Assembly: GCA_015075585.1 (NCBI GenBank)
Contig: JABTUB010000001.1
Span: forward strand, 248,001-312,000
Direction of reading: 5' to 3'
DNA length: 64,000 nucleotides
Source: Chloracidobacterium sp.
GTDB taxonomy: Bacteria > Acidobacteriota > Blastocatellia > Pyrinomonadales > Pyrinomonadaceae
The notes beneath the pieces are model-generated. The model was not told where the DNA came from and searched no databases. It was given only the letters and a program-made list of their open reading frames with translations. Shown here in pieces: positions 6,603-15,365 of the stretch. The translations under genes were made by a program, and so were the position numbers. Each line of letters opens with the position of its first letter. The first letter of the stretch is position 1.

Positions 6603-7622
6603 ATGAGGATAATAGTTACAGGTGGTGCTGGTTTCATCGGCAGTGCGGTCGTCTGGCGGCTGAATGCCTTGGGGTGCGACGACATTCTGATCGCCGATCG
6701 GATGGATGAGACCGACAAATGGAAGAACCTTGTGCCGCTCAAATTCGCAGACTATATCGACGCGGATGATCTTATTGACGACATTGGCGATCTTAAGGAT
6801 GTCGAAGCGATCTTTCACCTCGGCGCGTGCTCTTCGACCACTCAGCGCGATGCGGACTATATGCTCCGCAACAACTTTCAATACACAAAGGATCTGGCGG
6901 AATTTGCACTCGAGAACGACATTCGCTTCATCTATGCCTCGTCGGCTGCGACCTACGGCGACGGTTCGGCAGGGATGGCGGACGGTACCGACAGCCTCGA
7001 CAGGCTGCGGCCGCTGAATGTTTACGGCTACTCAAAGCAGCTATTCGATCAATATGCGGCGAGGAGCGGCTACTTTGACCGTATCGTCGGGCTTAAGTAT
7101 TTCAACGTCTTTGGCCCGAACGAGGATCACAAGGGCGATATGCGTTCGCTGGTCAACAAGGCGTTCGGCCAGATCAATGAGACCGGCAAACTCAAACTCT
7201 TCAAGAGCCACAACCCCGAGTACAAAGACGGCGAGTTCGGTCGCGACTTCGTTTATGTAAAGGATGCGGTCGATATGACGCTGCACTTCTTCGCACCCCT
7301 CGCTAACGCTTCGGGTTCTGACATGCCCCTCGCTAACGCTTCGGGTTCTGACATGTCGGGCGGTTTGTTCAATGTCGGTTCGGGGCGGATGAGTACGTGG
7401 AACGAGCTTGCTGCAGCGGTTTTCGCTGCGATCGGCAGGCCGTTGAATGTCGAGTTCATCGATATGCCCGAACACCTTCGCGGCCGCTATCAATATCACA
7501 CGCTCGCCGATCTTTCGCGGATCCGCAACGCGGGCTACGCGGCCGGGACGACACCGCTTGGCGCCGCCGTGGCCGACTATGTAAAGAATTATCTTGTCGA
7601 GGGAAAGCATTTAGGCGACTGA
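6603..7622 (+). CDS. hldD: ADP-L-glycero-D-manno-heptose 6-epimerase
   Basis: This extended SDR epimerase converts ADP-D-glycero- to ADP-L-glycero-manno-heptose for LPS inner core. The NAD-binding GGAGFIG (7-13), FHLGACSSTT, the catalytic Tyr141-x3-Lys145 in NVYGYSK, KYFNVFGPNE and the GRYQ motif near the C-terminus are all as in HldD. At 339 residues it is longer than the roughly 310 of E. coli because of an extra PLANASGSDM decapeptide present twice (232-251), placed between the helix ending LHFF and the strand GLFNVGSG. The insertion keeps the frame and falls in a surface-loop position, so activity is probably kept. An AraC regulator gene starts 3 nt after the stop. Confidence 0.93.
   Translation: MRIIVTGGAGFIGSAVVWRLNALGCDDILIADRMDETDKWKNLVPLKFADYIDADDLIDDIGDLKDVEAIFHLGACSSTTQRDADYMLRNNFQYTKDLAEFALENDIRFIYASSAATYGDGSAGMADGTDSLDRLRPLNVYGYSKQLFDQYAARSGYFDRIVGLKYFNVFGPNEDHKGDMRSLVNKAFGQINETGKLKLFKSHNPEYKDGEFGRDFVYVKDAVDMTLHFFAPLANASGSDMPLANASGSDMSGGLFNVGSGRMSTWNELAAAVFAAIGRPLNVEFIDMPEHLRGRYQYHTLADLSRIRNAGYAAGTTPLGAAVADYVKNYLVEGKHLGD
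7296..7355 (+). repeat. 30-bp perfect direct repeat, two copies, inside hldD
   Basis: Two identical, abutting 30-bp units (7296-7325 and 7326-7355), each starting CCCCTCGCTAACGCTTCGGG and ending TTCTGACATG, add ten residues per copy to HldD. The unit is absent from the HldD family as I know it, so it is an insertion that then duplicated, or that inserted twice. No other full copy was seen in the window. Confidence 0.9.
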
Positions 7623-7625
7623 ATA

Positions 7626-8435
7626 ATGTGCTCGACGATTGAGCAGAGTTCGCGAAGGGATAGCGCCGGCTGGCGCGGCAGGGTGCTGCTGTGGGAAGAC
7701 TTCGGGCTTTTCATAGGTAACGCGGGTTTAGCCGAGTTGCATGAGTCGCCTGCGATCAAGGTTTGCATTGCTCTCGATGGCCAATTCGGGCTGCGAAGTG
7801 CGGATGGCCAAACGTGGCGTGACCACGTAGCGGCACTCGTGCCTGCCGGCGTCCGCCATGCGATACGCGGCAATGGCGTCGCGATGGCGATGCTGCTGAT
7901 CGCACCGGAGGGCGAGTTCGGCCGTATGCTGTTCGGCTCGGCCAATACGGATCATATCGTTCCGATCGATAATGATCCGGTGCCGCGGCTGCGTGAGGCC
8001 TTTTGCGGCCTAAGCGGCGACGAGGCAGCGTCAACCACCGCTATGCGTTCTGCGGTCGAGATGATCGCTTCGATGTCGGCAGGCCAAGGCCGGCACGATA
8101 TCGACCCTCGTGTACTGCAAAGCATCGAATGGATACGCGCGGGCCGCGAGAGCGGCATCCTCGTAAAGGACATCGCAGCCGAGGTCGATCTCTCCGAGAG
8201 CCGCTTTTCGCATCTTTTCAGTGAGCATGTGCGTGTTCCCGTACGTCGATATCTGCTTTGGCTCCGACTGCGTGACGTGCTTCATCTGCTTGCAAGCACG
8301 GGTTCGCTGACCGAGGCTGCACACGAAGCAGGCTTTGCAGATTCCGCACATCTGTCGCGGACGTTTCGCTCCGCACTAGGCATCGCGCCGACCGACCTCA
8401 CGCGCGAGAGCTCACTCACGTCTTTCCTCCGATAG
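7626..8435 (+). CDS. AraC-family transcriptional regulator
   Basis: The 269-residue protein has an N-terminal cupin-like sensing half (about 20-115, with GQFGLRSADGQTW and VPAGVRHAIRG resembling a beta-barrel effector domain). The C-terminal AraC pair of helix-turn-helix motifs follows: ILVKDIAAEVDLSESRFSHLF (about 178-198) and LTEAAHEAGFADSAHLSRTF (about 236-255). The gene follows hldD by 3 nt and may be co-transcribed, though no functional link to heptose synthesis is evident. The ligand and targets are unknown. The downstream AGPS gene begins 48 nt later on the same strand. Confidence 0.9.
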   Translation: MCSTIEQSSRRDSAGWRGRVLLWEDFGLFIGNAGLAELHESPAIKVCIALDGQFGLRSADGQTWRDHVAALVPAGVRHAIRGNGVAMAMLLIAPEGEFGRMLFGSANTDHIVPIDNDPVPRLREAFCGLSGDEAASTTAMRSAVEMIASMSAGQGRHDIDPRVLQSIEWIRAGRESGILVKDIAAEVDLSESRFSHLFSEHVRVPVRRYLLWLRLRDVLHLLASTGSLTEAAHEAGFADSAHLSRTFRSALGIAPTDLTRESSLTSFLR

Positions 8436-8483
8436 CAGAATCGTTCAAGCACGCTTGTTCGCAGGTGCGATACGATAGCGAGC

Positions 8484-10256
8484 GTGCAAGAAAGAAAGTT
8501 GATCTATCCGCCTGCTGTGGCAATTGGTGCGGACGAGGCCGAAAGCCTTGAGAATTGGGGCTTTCAGGATACTTCGTTCACCATCAACGGCAATGGCAAC
8601 GTGGCGATCACAGGCAGCCGCTATGAGCTTAGCGGCAAGGAACTGCCTCGTCTTCTGCCGTGGATACGCGAAACGCTTGATATCGATCTCGATGTGAACG
8701 ACCGTTTCGAGCCGCACTATCCGCCGGAGATCGCACCTGCGGTCAAGAATGCGGAATTTCTCAAGCAGCTTACAACATTTCTCAGTGAAGGCCAGATCGA
8801 TGCGGGCTTGGATGCCCGTGTGCGTCACGGACACGGCCACACGCAGGAAGAGATGTTCGAGATAAAGTACGGCCGCATCGGACGCATTCCGGACGCGGTC
8901 GTCTTTCCCGAGACCGAAGAGCAGGTTGCGTCACTCATAGTCAGTGCTAAGCAATACAGCGTCGTCCTTATACCGTTCGGCGGCGGCACGAACGTAACGG
9001 ACGCGCTTCGCTGCCGCGAGAGCGAATCGCGGATGATCGTCTCGGTCGATATGCGGCGAATGAACCGGATCCGATGGATCGATACCGAGAATAGGACCGC
9101 TTGTATCGAGGCCGGTGCCGTCGGGCGGCACATAATGTCGCAGCTTGAGAATTACGGTGTAACGATGGGGCATGAGCCCGACAGCGTCGAATTTTCGACG
9201 CTTGGCGGGTGGATCGCAACACATGCCAGCGGAATGAAAAAGAACAAGTACGGCAACATCGAAGATATCGTCATCGATATGACCGTTGCCGCGGCGGACG
9301 GTACGCTGCAAAGGCTCAATCAGGCACCGCGTGAGTCGATCGGAATGGACATCCGTCGGCTCATCTTCGGTTCGGAGGGGACGCTCGGCATCGTAACATC
9401 GGCGGTTGTGAAGCTTTTTCCGCTGCCGGAGGTGCAGGAGTACGGCTCGGTGCTGTTCCCGGCCTACGAGGACGGCTATGCCTTTATGCACGATCTCGTT
9501 ATGGGGTCGACGCCGCCCGCAAGCTGCAGGCTTGTTGACAACCTGCAGTTCCAATTCGGCCTTGCACTCAAGCCGGCATCGAACAGCGCCGCAGCCGACC
9601 TTATGAGCAAGGTGCAGAAGTTCTTTGTTACAAAGATCAAGGGTTTCGACCCATACAAGATGGTCGCTCTGACGCTTGTTTTCGAAGGCACTCGCGATGA
9701 GGTCGAGCGGCAGCAACGGGACGTATACCGCATTGCAAAGCGGCACGGCGGAATGAAAGCCGGCGGTGATAACGGCCGCCGCGGCTATCAACTCACTTAC
9801 AGCATCGCCTACATCCGCGACTTCTTGATGAACTACTACATCATCGCCGAGTCGTTCGAGACCAGCTGCCAGTGGAGCGACGCTCTTGCGATCTGTGAGA
9901 ACGTAAAGCGGGTGCTCCTTGAGGAATATGCAAAGCGCGGCCTGCCGGGCAAGCCCTTCGTTACATCGCGGATAACGCAGCTTTACCGCACGGGCGTTGC
10001 GATCTACTTTTATTTCGGATTTTACTTCAAAGGCATAGAGCAGCCGTCGAAGGTCTATCTTGACCTTGAAAATATTGCCCGCGAAGAGATCCTGCGGTGC
10101 GGCGGCTCGCTCTCGCACCATCACGGCGTAGGCAAGATACGCAGACAATTCATGCCCGAGATCATGTCTGAAACGTCGCTGCAATGGAAGACTAAACTGA
10201 AGGAGGCACTTGATCCGAGCAATATCTTTGCTTCGGGCAACCAGGATCTGGGTTAG
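8484..10256 (+). CDS. FAD-binding oxidase, alkyldihydroxyacetonephosphate synthase-like
   Basis: The 590-residue flavoprotein of the VAO/PCMH family strongly resembles alkyl-DHAP synthase, which swaps the acyl chain of acyl-DHAP for a fatty alcohol to make the ether bond. Visible are the FAD P-loop PFGGGTNVT (about 164-172), the AGPS-typical block GHEPDSVEFSTLGGW followed by ASGMKKNKYGN, and the catalytic LSHHHGVGK (His545-547). Length is close to the bacterial and animal enzymes. The start is GTG at 8484; no strong ribosome site is visible. It is followed after 3 nt by an acyltransferase gene and then an SDR gene, which together suggest ether-lipid or related glycerolipid synthesis. The exact substrate is inferred. 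Confidence 0.85.
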   Translation: MQERKLIYPPAVAIGADEAESLENWGFQDTSFTINGNGNVAITGSRYELSGKELPRLLPWIRETLDIDLDVNDRFEPHYPPEIAPAVKNAEFLKQLTTFLSEGQIDAGLDARVRHGHGHTQEEMFEIKYGRIGRIPDAVVFPETEEQVASLIVSAKQYSVVLIPFGGGTNVTDALRCRESESRMIVSVDMRRMNRIRWIDTENRTACIEAGAVGRHIMSQLENYGVTMGHEPDSVEFSTLGGWIATHASGMKKNKYGNIEDIVIDMTVAAADGTLQRLNQAPRESIGMDIRRLIFGSEGTLGIVTSAVVKLFPLPEVQEYGSVLFPAYEDGYAFMHDLVMGSTPPASCRLVDNLQFQFGLALKPASNSAAADLMSKVQKFFVTKIKGFDPYKMVALTLVFEGTRDEVERQQRDVYRIAKRHGGMKAGGDNGRRGYQLTYSIAYIRDFLMNYYIIAESFETSCQWSDALAICENVKRVLLEEYAKRGLPGKPFVTSRITQLYRTGVAIYFYFGFYFKGIEQPSKVYLDLENIAREEILRCGGSLSHHHGVGKIRRQFMPEIMSETSLQWKTKLKEALDPSNIFASGNQDLG

Positions 10257-10259
10257 GCG

Positions 10260-11105
10260 ATGCTTCGTGCTGAAAGATTGATTGAAATGATCCGCGGCGG
10301 ATCGCAGCCGAAAGACGTTGCCGATCCGCCGATGTGGCAGATAGAGAAGCTGCGTTTTCAGGAAAATGTCTGCCGCATTCTGCTGCTGCCGCTTGGTGCG
10401 GTTTTGGTCTTTATGATGAAGTACGTCCGCGCCTACCGCATCGACAATTTGCGCGAGATACGGCGGCGATTTCAAAGGATATGGTTCAATAGGGAACACG
10501 CGGGCACGCCTCTGCTGATATGTGCCAATCACCTCACTTTTATCGACTCGGCACTGCTTATTTGGGCATTCGCACCGAACCGCTGGTACTTTTTTAATTA
10601 TCGTGCCTTTATGTGGAATATTCCGGCGGGCGATTTTTTTAAGAAAAAGTTCATCCACCATGCGGTGCTGTATCTGACGAAGTGCATCTTTATCGACCGT
10701 AAAGGCTCGGCCGCGCATAAGAATGCTGTCTTGAATCTTTGCCGATATTTGCTTTCACGCGGACATTTGGTGCTGATATTTCCCGAAGGGCAGCGGAGCC
10801 GGACGGCGACATTCGAAGTTGACCGCCTGCGATTCGGTGCCGGTAAGATACTCACTTCGCTCGATAGACCCGAGGTGCTTTGTGCTTATATCCGAAGCCC
10901 GAAGCAGACCTCATATTCGAATTATCCGCCGCGAGGTTCGCATTTTCAGATCGACCTTCAGGTAATATCGCCTGACGTTGCCGCTGACGCCTCGCGTAAG
11001 CGTGCGAGCCTGTCGGCGGTTCGCGAGATCGGCACCGTCATCAAGCGAATGGAAGAAGACTTCTTTGAGCGGAATCCGGGTTCGCGTCCTGCCGTTTCCG
11101 AATGA
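10260..11105 (+). CDS. PlsC-family glycerolipid acyltransferase
   Basis: The 281-residue membrane-associated protein has the acyltransferase motif I NHLTFID (His about 90, H-x4-D) and motif III FPEGQRSR (about 174), as in 1-acylglycerol-3-phosphate and DHAP acyltransferases. A hydrophobic segment (VCRILLLPLGAVLVFMM, about 36-52) may anchor it to the membrane. It starts 3 nt after the AGPS-like gene and overlaps the next gene by 4 nt (ATGA), so the three are translationally coupled. In an ether-lipid scheme it could form acyl-DHAP or acylate the alkyl product; which is unknown. Confidence 0.85.
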   Translation: MLRAERLIEMIRGGSQPKDVADPPMWQIEKLRFQENVCRILLLPLGAVLVFMMKYVRAYRIDNLREIRRRFQRIWFNREHAGTPLLICANHLTFIDSALLIWAFAPNRWYFFNYRAFMWNIPAGDFFKKKFIHHAVLYLTKCIFIDRKGSAAHKNAVLNLCRYLLSRGHLVLIFPEGQRSRTATFEVDRLRFGAGKILTSLDRPEVLCAYIRSPKQTSYSNYPPRGSHFQIDLQVISPDVAADASRKRASLSAVREIGTVIKRMEEDFFERNPGSRPAVSE

Positions 11106-11890
11106 ACGCACATCTGCACGGAACCGCCGTCATCACCGGTGCTTCATCGGGCATCGGGCGTGCCGTCGCGGTTGAGTTGGCATCGCGTGGTTTTGACGTT
11201 CTTGTTACCGGACGTGACGGCGACAAGCTTAAGGCATTGGCCGAGAATCTGACAACCGAATTCGGCATCAGGGCTGAGTTCTTTGCCGCTGATCTGGCAG
11301 TTCCGGAGGCGAGAAAGGCCCTTATTGCGGCGATCGAGCGGCACGATGTACGACTTTTGGTGAATAATGCGGGATTTGCAGTTAAGGGCGAGTTCGCAGA
11401 AACTGAACTCGGCGACGAGCTTGCTCTCACCGAAGTACAGATCGCTGCCGCACTCGACCTGACAAAGGCCGTGCTGAGGCAGATGCGGCCGCGGCGTTCG
11501 GGCATTATCTTGAATGTCGGTTCGGTCTATTCATTCTCGCCTGTGCCGCAGCAGGCGGTTTACGCCGCGTGCAAGTCCTTTCTTTATTCTTTTTCAGCAT
11601 CGCTGCGGAGCGAGCTGCAGGGCCAAGGCATCAAGGTCTCGATCCTTTCGCCCGGCATCACGCGAACCGAATTTCGGCAGCGGGCGGGCATCGCCGACAA
11701 ACCCGGCGCAGGGATATCTGCGGAAGCGGCGGCAAAGGCGGGCGTTGAAGGTGCGCTAAAGGGTAAATTCCTGATCGTTCCGGGTATTCAGAACAAACTG
11801 TTCGTTTTTTTAACGAGACATTTGCCGCCGAGCCTTTCAGCGGCACTGATCCGCAGAATAAATTCCCGACGAGGCCTCGGCAAAAGCTGA
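11102..11890 (+). CDS. Short-chain dehydrogenase/reductase
   Basis: The 262-residue classical SDR has the cofactor motif TGASSGIG (about 11-18), NNAGFA, the catalytic Ser of LNVGSVYSFS and Y-x3-K in YAACK (about 153-157). A C-terminal basic, hydrophobic tail fits membrane association, as in the DltE/SDR members acting on lipids. The 4-nt overlap with the acyltransferase gene argues for a common pathway, and reduction of acyl- or alkyl-DHAP is a reasonable but unproven role. Other SDR substrates remain possible. Confidence 0.85.
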   Translation: MNAHLHGTAVITGASSGIGRAVAVELASRGFDVLVTGRDGDKLKALAENLTTEFGIRAEFFAADLAVPEARKALIAAIERHDVRLLVNNAGFAVKGEFAETELGDELALTEVQIAAALDLTKAVLRQMRPRRSGIILNVGSVYSFSPVPQQAVYAACKSFLYSFSASLRSELQGQGIKVSILSPGITRTEFRQRAGIADKPGAGISAEAAAKAGVEGALKGKFLIVPGIQNKLFVFLTRHLPPSLSAALIRRINSRRGLGKS

Positions 11891-11925
11891 CAGGGCACTG
11901 AACACTGTTACAATAACCTTCGCTT

Positions 11926-12498
11926 ATGATCGCGACATTCCTTTCATTTCTGCTGTTGTGTACACCTGCCGCATTGCTCGACCATGCAATACCGATCTGG
12001 AAGCATCAGCCGGCGACACGCGTTGAAGATGCGTACAAATGGATCTTTCAAGCGACACGCGGCGGCGAACATGCAGCGCCCGACCGCGATTCGGCAGCAA
12101 AATGGCTCGATGGCGAATGGGCAAAGCTGGCAAAGCCGCAGGATGACGAGATGCTTTGGGTGCCGCTCTGTCCCGATGGTTCGATCGGCCGGCTGAGTCT
12201 GCGACGTTTCAAGACGAGCGGCGGCAAGGAAGCTGATCTGCTCGATGCTTTTCTGGCAAGCGCAAGGGAATTTCGCGGGAGCCGTGAAGAATTTGAAACA
12301 GCATGGACAGAGTTCGGCAAAAGGCTCAAAACAGAGCACTTCGGCAAGCTGACGCGTAAAAATTGGAAAGAACTCGATAAGAAAATGCGGCAGGCCGGTT
12401 ATCCCGCTATTCATCACAGCGAGAGTTATTCGGCACAGTATGCACCCGCTTATCGCGTTCTTACCGGCGAAGAAGTGCGAGGCCTGATACCATTTTGA
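11926..12498 (+). CDS. Hypothetical protein, possibly exported
   Basis: The 190-residue protein begins with a short hydrophobic segment (IATFLSFLLLCTPAALL, 2-18) that could be a signal peptide or anchor. The rest is soluble, rich in Trp, Lys and Glu, with RVEDAYKWIFQATRGGEHA (about 32-50) and a charged helical middle. It ends LTGEEVRGLIPF. I do not recognise a family. It sits 35 nt after the lipid cluster on the same strand and may be co-transcribed. Codon use matches its neighbours, so it is probably a real gene. Confidence 0.6.
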   Translation: MIATFLSFLLLCTPAALLDHAIPIWKHQPATRVEDAYKWIFQATRGGEHAAPDRDSAAKWLDGEWAKLAKPQDDEMLWVPLCPDGSIGRLSLRRFKTSGGKEADLLDAFLASAREFRGSREEFETAWTEFGKRLKTEHFGKLTRKNWKELDKKMRQAGYPAIHHSESYSAQYAPAYRVLTGEEVRGLIPF

Positions 12499-12599
12499 GC
12501 CGCGTAAGCCCGCAGCGCGGCAGCGATCCGCACTTTGCCGCTTAATCTTTTTCGCCGAACGCCATATTCTTATAGAAAGCGCCGATCGAGCAGCGAACG

Positions 12600-13547
12600 A
12601 TGAAGATCTTTCACGGAACAGAGAATGCGAGCATTGCCAAACCGACGGTTCTGACGCTTGGCGTGTTCGATGGCCTGCATCTCGGCCATCAAGAGATAAT
12701 GAAGATCGTGGTCGAACGTGCCAAGGAGCTGGGCGCCGTTTCGACCGCGATCACGTTCGATCCGCATCCGCGTGCCGTACTGCATCCTGAGTCGGCTCCG
12801 CCGCTGCTTCAAACGCTCGATCAGCGGCTTGCCAATCTCGAAGTTCTCGGGATCGAGCAGGCCATCGTCATCGCATTCACCAAAGAATTCTCGCGGCAGC
12901 CCGCCGAGGATTTTATTTTGCATACGATCCACGAGCGGCTTCATGCTAAAGAGGTTTATCTCGGAAAAGGTTTTGCCTTCGGCCGCGGCCGCGGCGGGAA
13001 TATAGAACTGCTGAAGCATGAGAGCGAAAGGTTCGGCTTCTTTGCCGACGAGGTCGGCGAAGTGAAACTGCGGGGCCGCAGGATAAGTTCATCGGAGATA
13101 CGCAAGCTGCTGTCCGAGGGACGCGTTAACCTTGCTCGGCGAATGCTGGGCCGCCCCTACGGTATCGAGGGCGAAGTTGTGCGCGGTCATCGCCGGGGGC
13201 ACACGATCGGCTTTCCGACCGCGAATCTCAATCCCGTGAATCGCGTCGTGCCGAAATTCGGCGTTTACGCGACCGCTACGCTTATAGACGGCAATTGGTG
13301 CAAGAGCATCACGAATGTCGGTGTGCGGCCGACATTCGACGGTGCCGATATGTCGGTCGAAACGCATATTTTCGATCTCGATAAGGACCTTTACGGTGAT
13401 GTACTGCGGGTACGCTTTCTGCATCGCATTCGTGACGAAATGAAGTTCGGCGGCATTGACGAGCTTCGGGCACAGATAGAGCGTGATATCGCACGCGCGT
13501 TGAACTATTTCGGACGGCAGGGCGTAAAGAATATGCCTGCGATGTGA
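12600..13547 (+). CDS. ribF: Bifunctional riboflavin kinase / FAD synthetase
   Basis: RibF makes FMN from riboflavin and ATP, then FAD from FMN. The N-terminal FAD synthetase (nucleotidyltransferase) half shows [12 protein letters not shown] (about 20-31), [11 protein letters not shown] and [12 protein letters not shown], followed by [13 protein letters not shown]. The C-terminal flavokinase half (about 185 onward) shows [15 protein letters not shown] and TNVGVRPTF. At 315 residues it is of normal length. The gene stands alone in a 100-bp-flanked position. Both halves look intact, so the protein should be fully bifunctional. Confidence 0.95.
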   Translation: MKIFHGTENASIAKPTVLTLGVFDGLHLGHQEIMKIVVERAKELGAVSTAITFDPHPRAVLHPESAPPLLQTLDQRLANLEVLGIEQAIVIAFTKEFSRQPAEDFILHTIHERLHAKEVYLGKGFAFGRGRGGNIELLKHESERFGFFADEVGEVKLRGRRISSSEIRKLLSEGRVNLARRMLGRPYGIEGEVVRGHRRGHTIGFPTANLNPVNRVVPKFGVYATATLIDGNWCKSITNVGVRPTFDGADMSVETHIFDLDKDLYGDVLRVRFLHRIRDEMKFGGIDELRAQIERDIARALNYFGRQGVKNMPAM

Positions 13548-13662
13548 GTGTCAGTACGCGGGCGCAATGGTGACTTCTTTGGCATATAGTGCGTGAGCAT
13601 CGGCATCGAAGCATTTTCTTAGCCGGACAATTGCAGGCTCAAGGAATGAGACAGGGCGGAAG

Positions 13663-15300
13663 ATGGAAGAACTTGCGTTAAAGGAAAGGGCGGCCGTCGG
13701 CGATGCGCGCGGCGGCAATGTTCAAAGGCCGCTGCCATCCGTCAAGAAGGGCTATGGAAAGATCGCCGGTACTATACGCCTGCTCAGCATATCGCGTGTT
13801 ATCGCGATGCTCTCGCTTTATCTTTACCTCGATCAATACGACATTCACCGCAAGCACCATCTCAGACGAATGGATGCTCGTATGGCAAAGGCGATCTCAC
13901 TGACGCGTGCGGCGGTTTACGGCGAGAAGCTCGTCCGTATAAAGCAGTGGTTCTTTCACATCTTGATGCTTGCGTTGCGCCGTTTCTATGTCGGAACGGA
14001 ACGCGACAAAGAAACGAACCAAGAGCGGCAGGCAGTTTGGCTAAAGAACAAGCTCATCAAGCTCGGGCCGACCTTCATCAAGATGGGGCAGTCGATGGGT
14101 ACGCGTGCCGACCTTCTGCCGCTGCCATTTGTCAAGGAGCTCGGTACGCTGGTGGATCAAGTGCCGCCATTCCCGAATGAGGTCGCGCATTCCATCATAG
14201 AGCGCGAACTTGGGCGAAAGATCACCGATATTTTCAGCGAGTTTGACGCCGAACCTATAGCTGCGGCCTCACTCGGGCAGGTGTATCGTGCGAGGCTTAA
14301 CAGCGGCGATGAAGTTGCCGTTAAGGTTCAGCGGCCGAACCTTGAACACACCATCGCGGGCGACATCGTGATATTGAAAAGGGTTGCTCGCTTTGCCGAA
14401 CGCTTTCCGCAGCTTAACGAGAACGCTGATTGGGTCGGTATGCTGCGCGAGTTCGACGCAACCATCCACGAAGAGATGGATTATGTTGCCGAAGGGCACA
14501 ACGCGGAGCGGTTCCGCGACAGTTTCCGCGATTGGGCGAACATACACGTTCCCGCTATCCATTGGGAAGCCGTTTCAAAGCGTGTACTTACAATGGAGTT
14601 CATCCGCGGTATCAAAGTTACCGATCTCGACGAGCAGGCCCGCCGCGGCGTTTCGCCCGCGAAGGTGAACCGGCTGTTGATCAAAACCTATCTCAAACAG
14701 CTTTTGGAAGACGGCTTCTTTCACGCCGATCCGCATCCCGGCAACTTGCTTGTGATGGATGACGGGCGGCTCGCGTTCTTCGATTTCGGCATGGTCGGCC
14801 GCATCGCTCCGGACTTGCAGTCAAAGATGATCGATGCCTTTTTCCACGTCGTGGGCAAGGATCCGGCAGGCATCGCTCAAGACCTTATCGATCTGGATTT
14901 CCTAAAGCCGGGAACTCCGCAAGCAACGGTAAAACCTGTTGTCGAACGTATGTTCGAGTTTCATTTCAACCTGAAGCTAAAGGATGTCAACTTTAAGGAG
15001 CTCGCCTACGACCTCGCAGATGTGATATATGATTATCCGTTCCGTCTGCCGTCGAATTTCACGTATATTATGCGTGCTCTGATGACGCTCGAAGGCATCG
15101 GCATCATAACGGACCCGGAATTCAACTTCTTCGAGACGGCAAAGCCGTATGCAAAGGAATTCATGCTGCGGCGTGAGGGGCGCGACTTCAAAAAGCTTTT
15201 CGTCGATAAGCTGTTGGGCCGCGGCCCCGAAGGCAAGATAGACTGGGACCGCACATGGAAGCTGGCCAAAATGGCGTTCAAGACGGTCCTGAACGGCTAA
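13663..15300 (+). CDS. ABC1/UbiB-family atypical kinase (AarF-like)
   Basis: The 545-residue protein has the UbiB hallmarks: the K-x-G-Q motif in IKMGQSMGTRADLLP (about 138-152), the alanine-rich nucleotide loop AAASLGQVYRA, VAVKVQRP, HADPHPGN (about 354-361) and FFDFGMVG (about 373-380). The family supports ubiquinone or other isoprenoid-quinone and lipid biology through ATPase/kinase-like activity. Unlike E. coli UbiB there is no clear C-terminal pair of membrane helices. The region before the kinase core is basic and partly hydrophobic. No quinone biosynthesis genes are adjacent. Confidence 0.9.
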   Translation: MEELALKERAAVGDARGGNVQRPLPSVKKGYGKIAGTIRLLSISRVIAMLSLYLYLDQYDIHRKHHLRRMDARMAKAISLTRAAVYGEKLVRIKQWFFHILMLALRRFYVGTERDKETNQERQAVWLKNKLIKLGPTFIKMGQSMGTRADLLPLPFVKELGTLVDQVPPFPNEVAHSIIERELGRKITDIFSEFDAEPIAAASLGQVYRARLNSGDEVAVKVQRPNLEHTIAGDIVILKRVARFAERFPQLNENADWVGMLREFDATIHEEMDYVAEGHNAERFRDSFRDWANIHVPAIHWEAVSKRVLTMEFIRGIKVTDLDEQARRGVSPAKVNRLLIKTYLKQLLEDGFFHADPHPGNLLVMDDGRLAFFDFGMVGRIAPDLQSKMIDAFFHVVGKDPAGIAQDLIDLDFLKPGTPQATVKPVVERMFEFHFNLKLKDVNFKELAYDLADVIYDYPFRLPSNFTYIMRALMTLEGIGIITDPEFNFFETAKPYAKEFMLRREGRDFKKLFVDKLLGRGPEGKIDWDRTWKLAKMAFKTVLNG

Positions 15301-15365
15301 ACACGGCTCGTTTTGGCACGGCTTTGAATTCAGACTCGCGCAGGATGACATCGGGTCATCTTTGA

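Noticed and set aside
8931..10718. 595-codon open frame on the minus strand
   Set aside because: It is fully antisense to the AGPS-like and PlsC genes, whose motifs are complete. The translation has no family features and comes from the high GC3 of the real genes.
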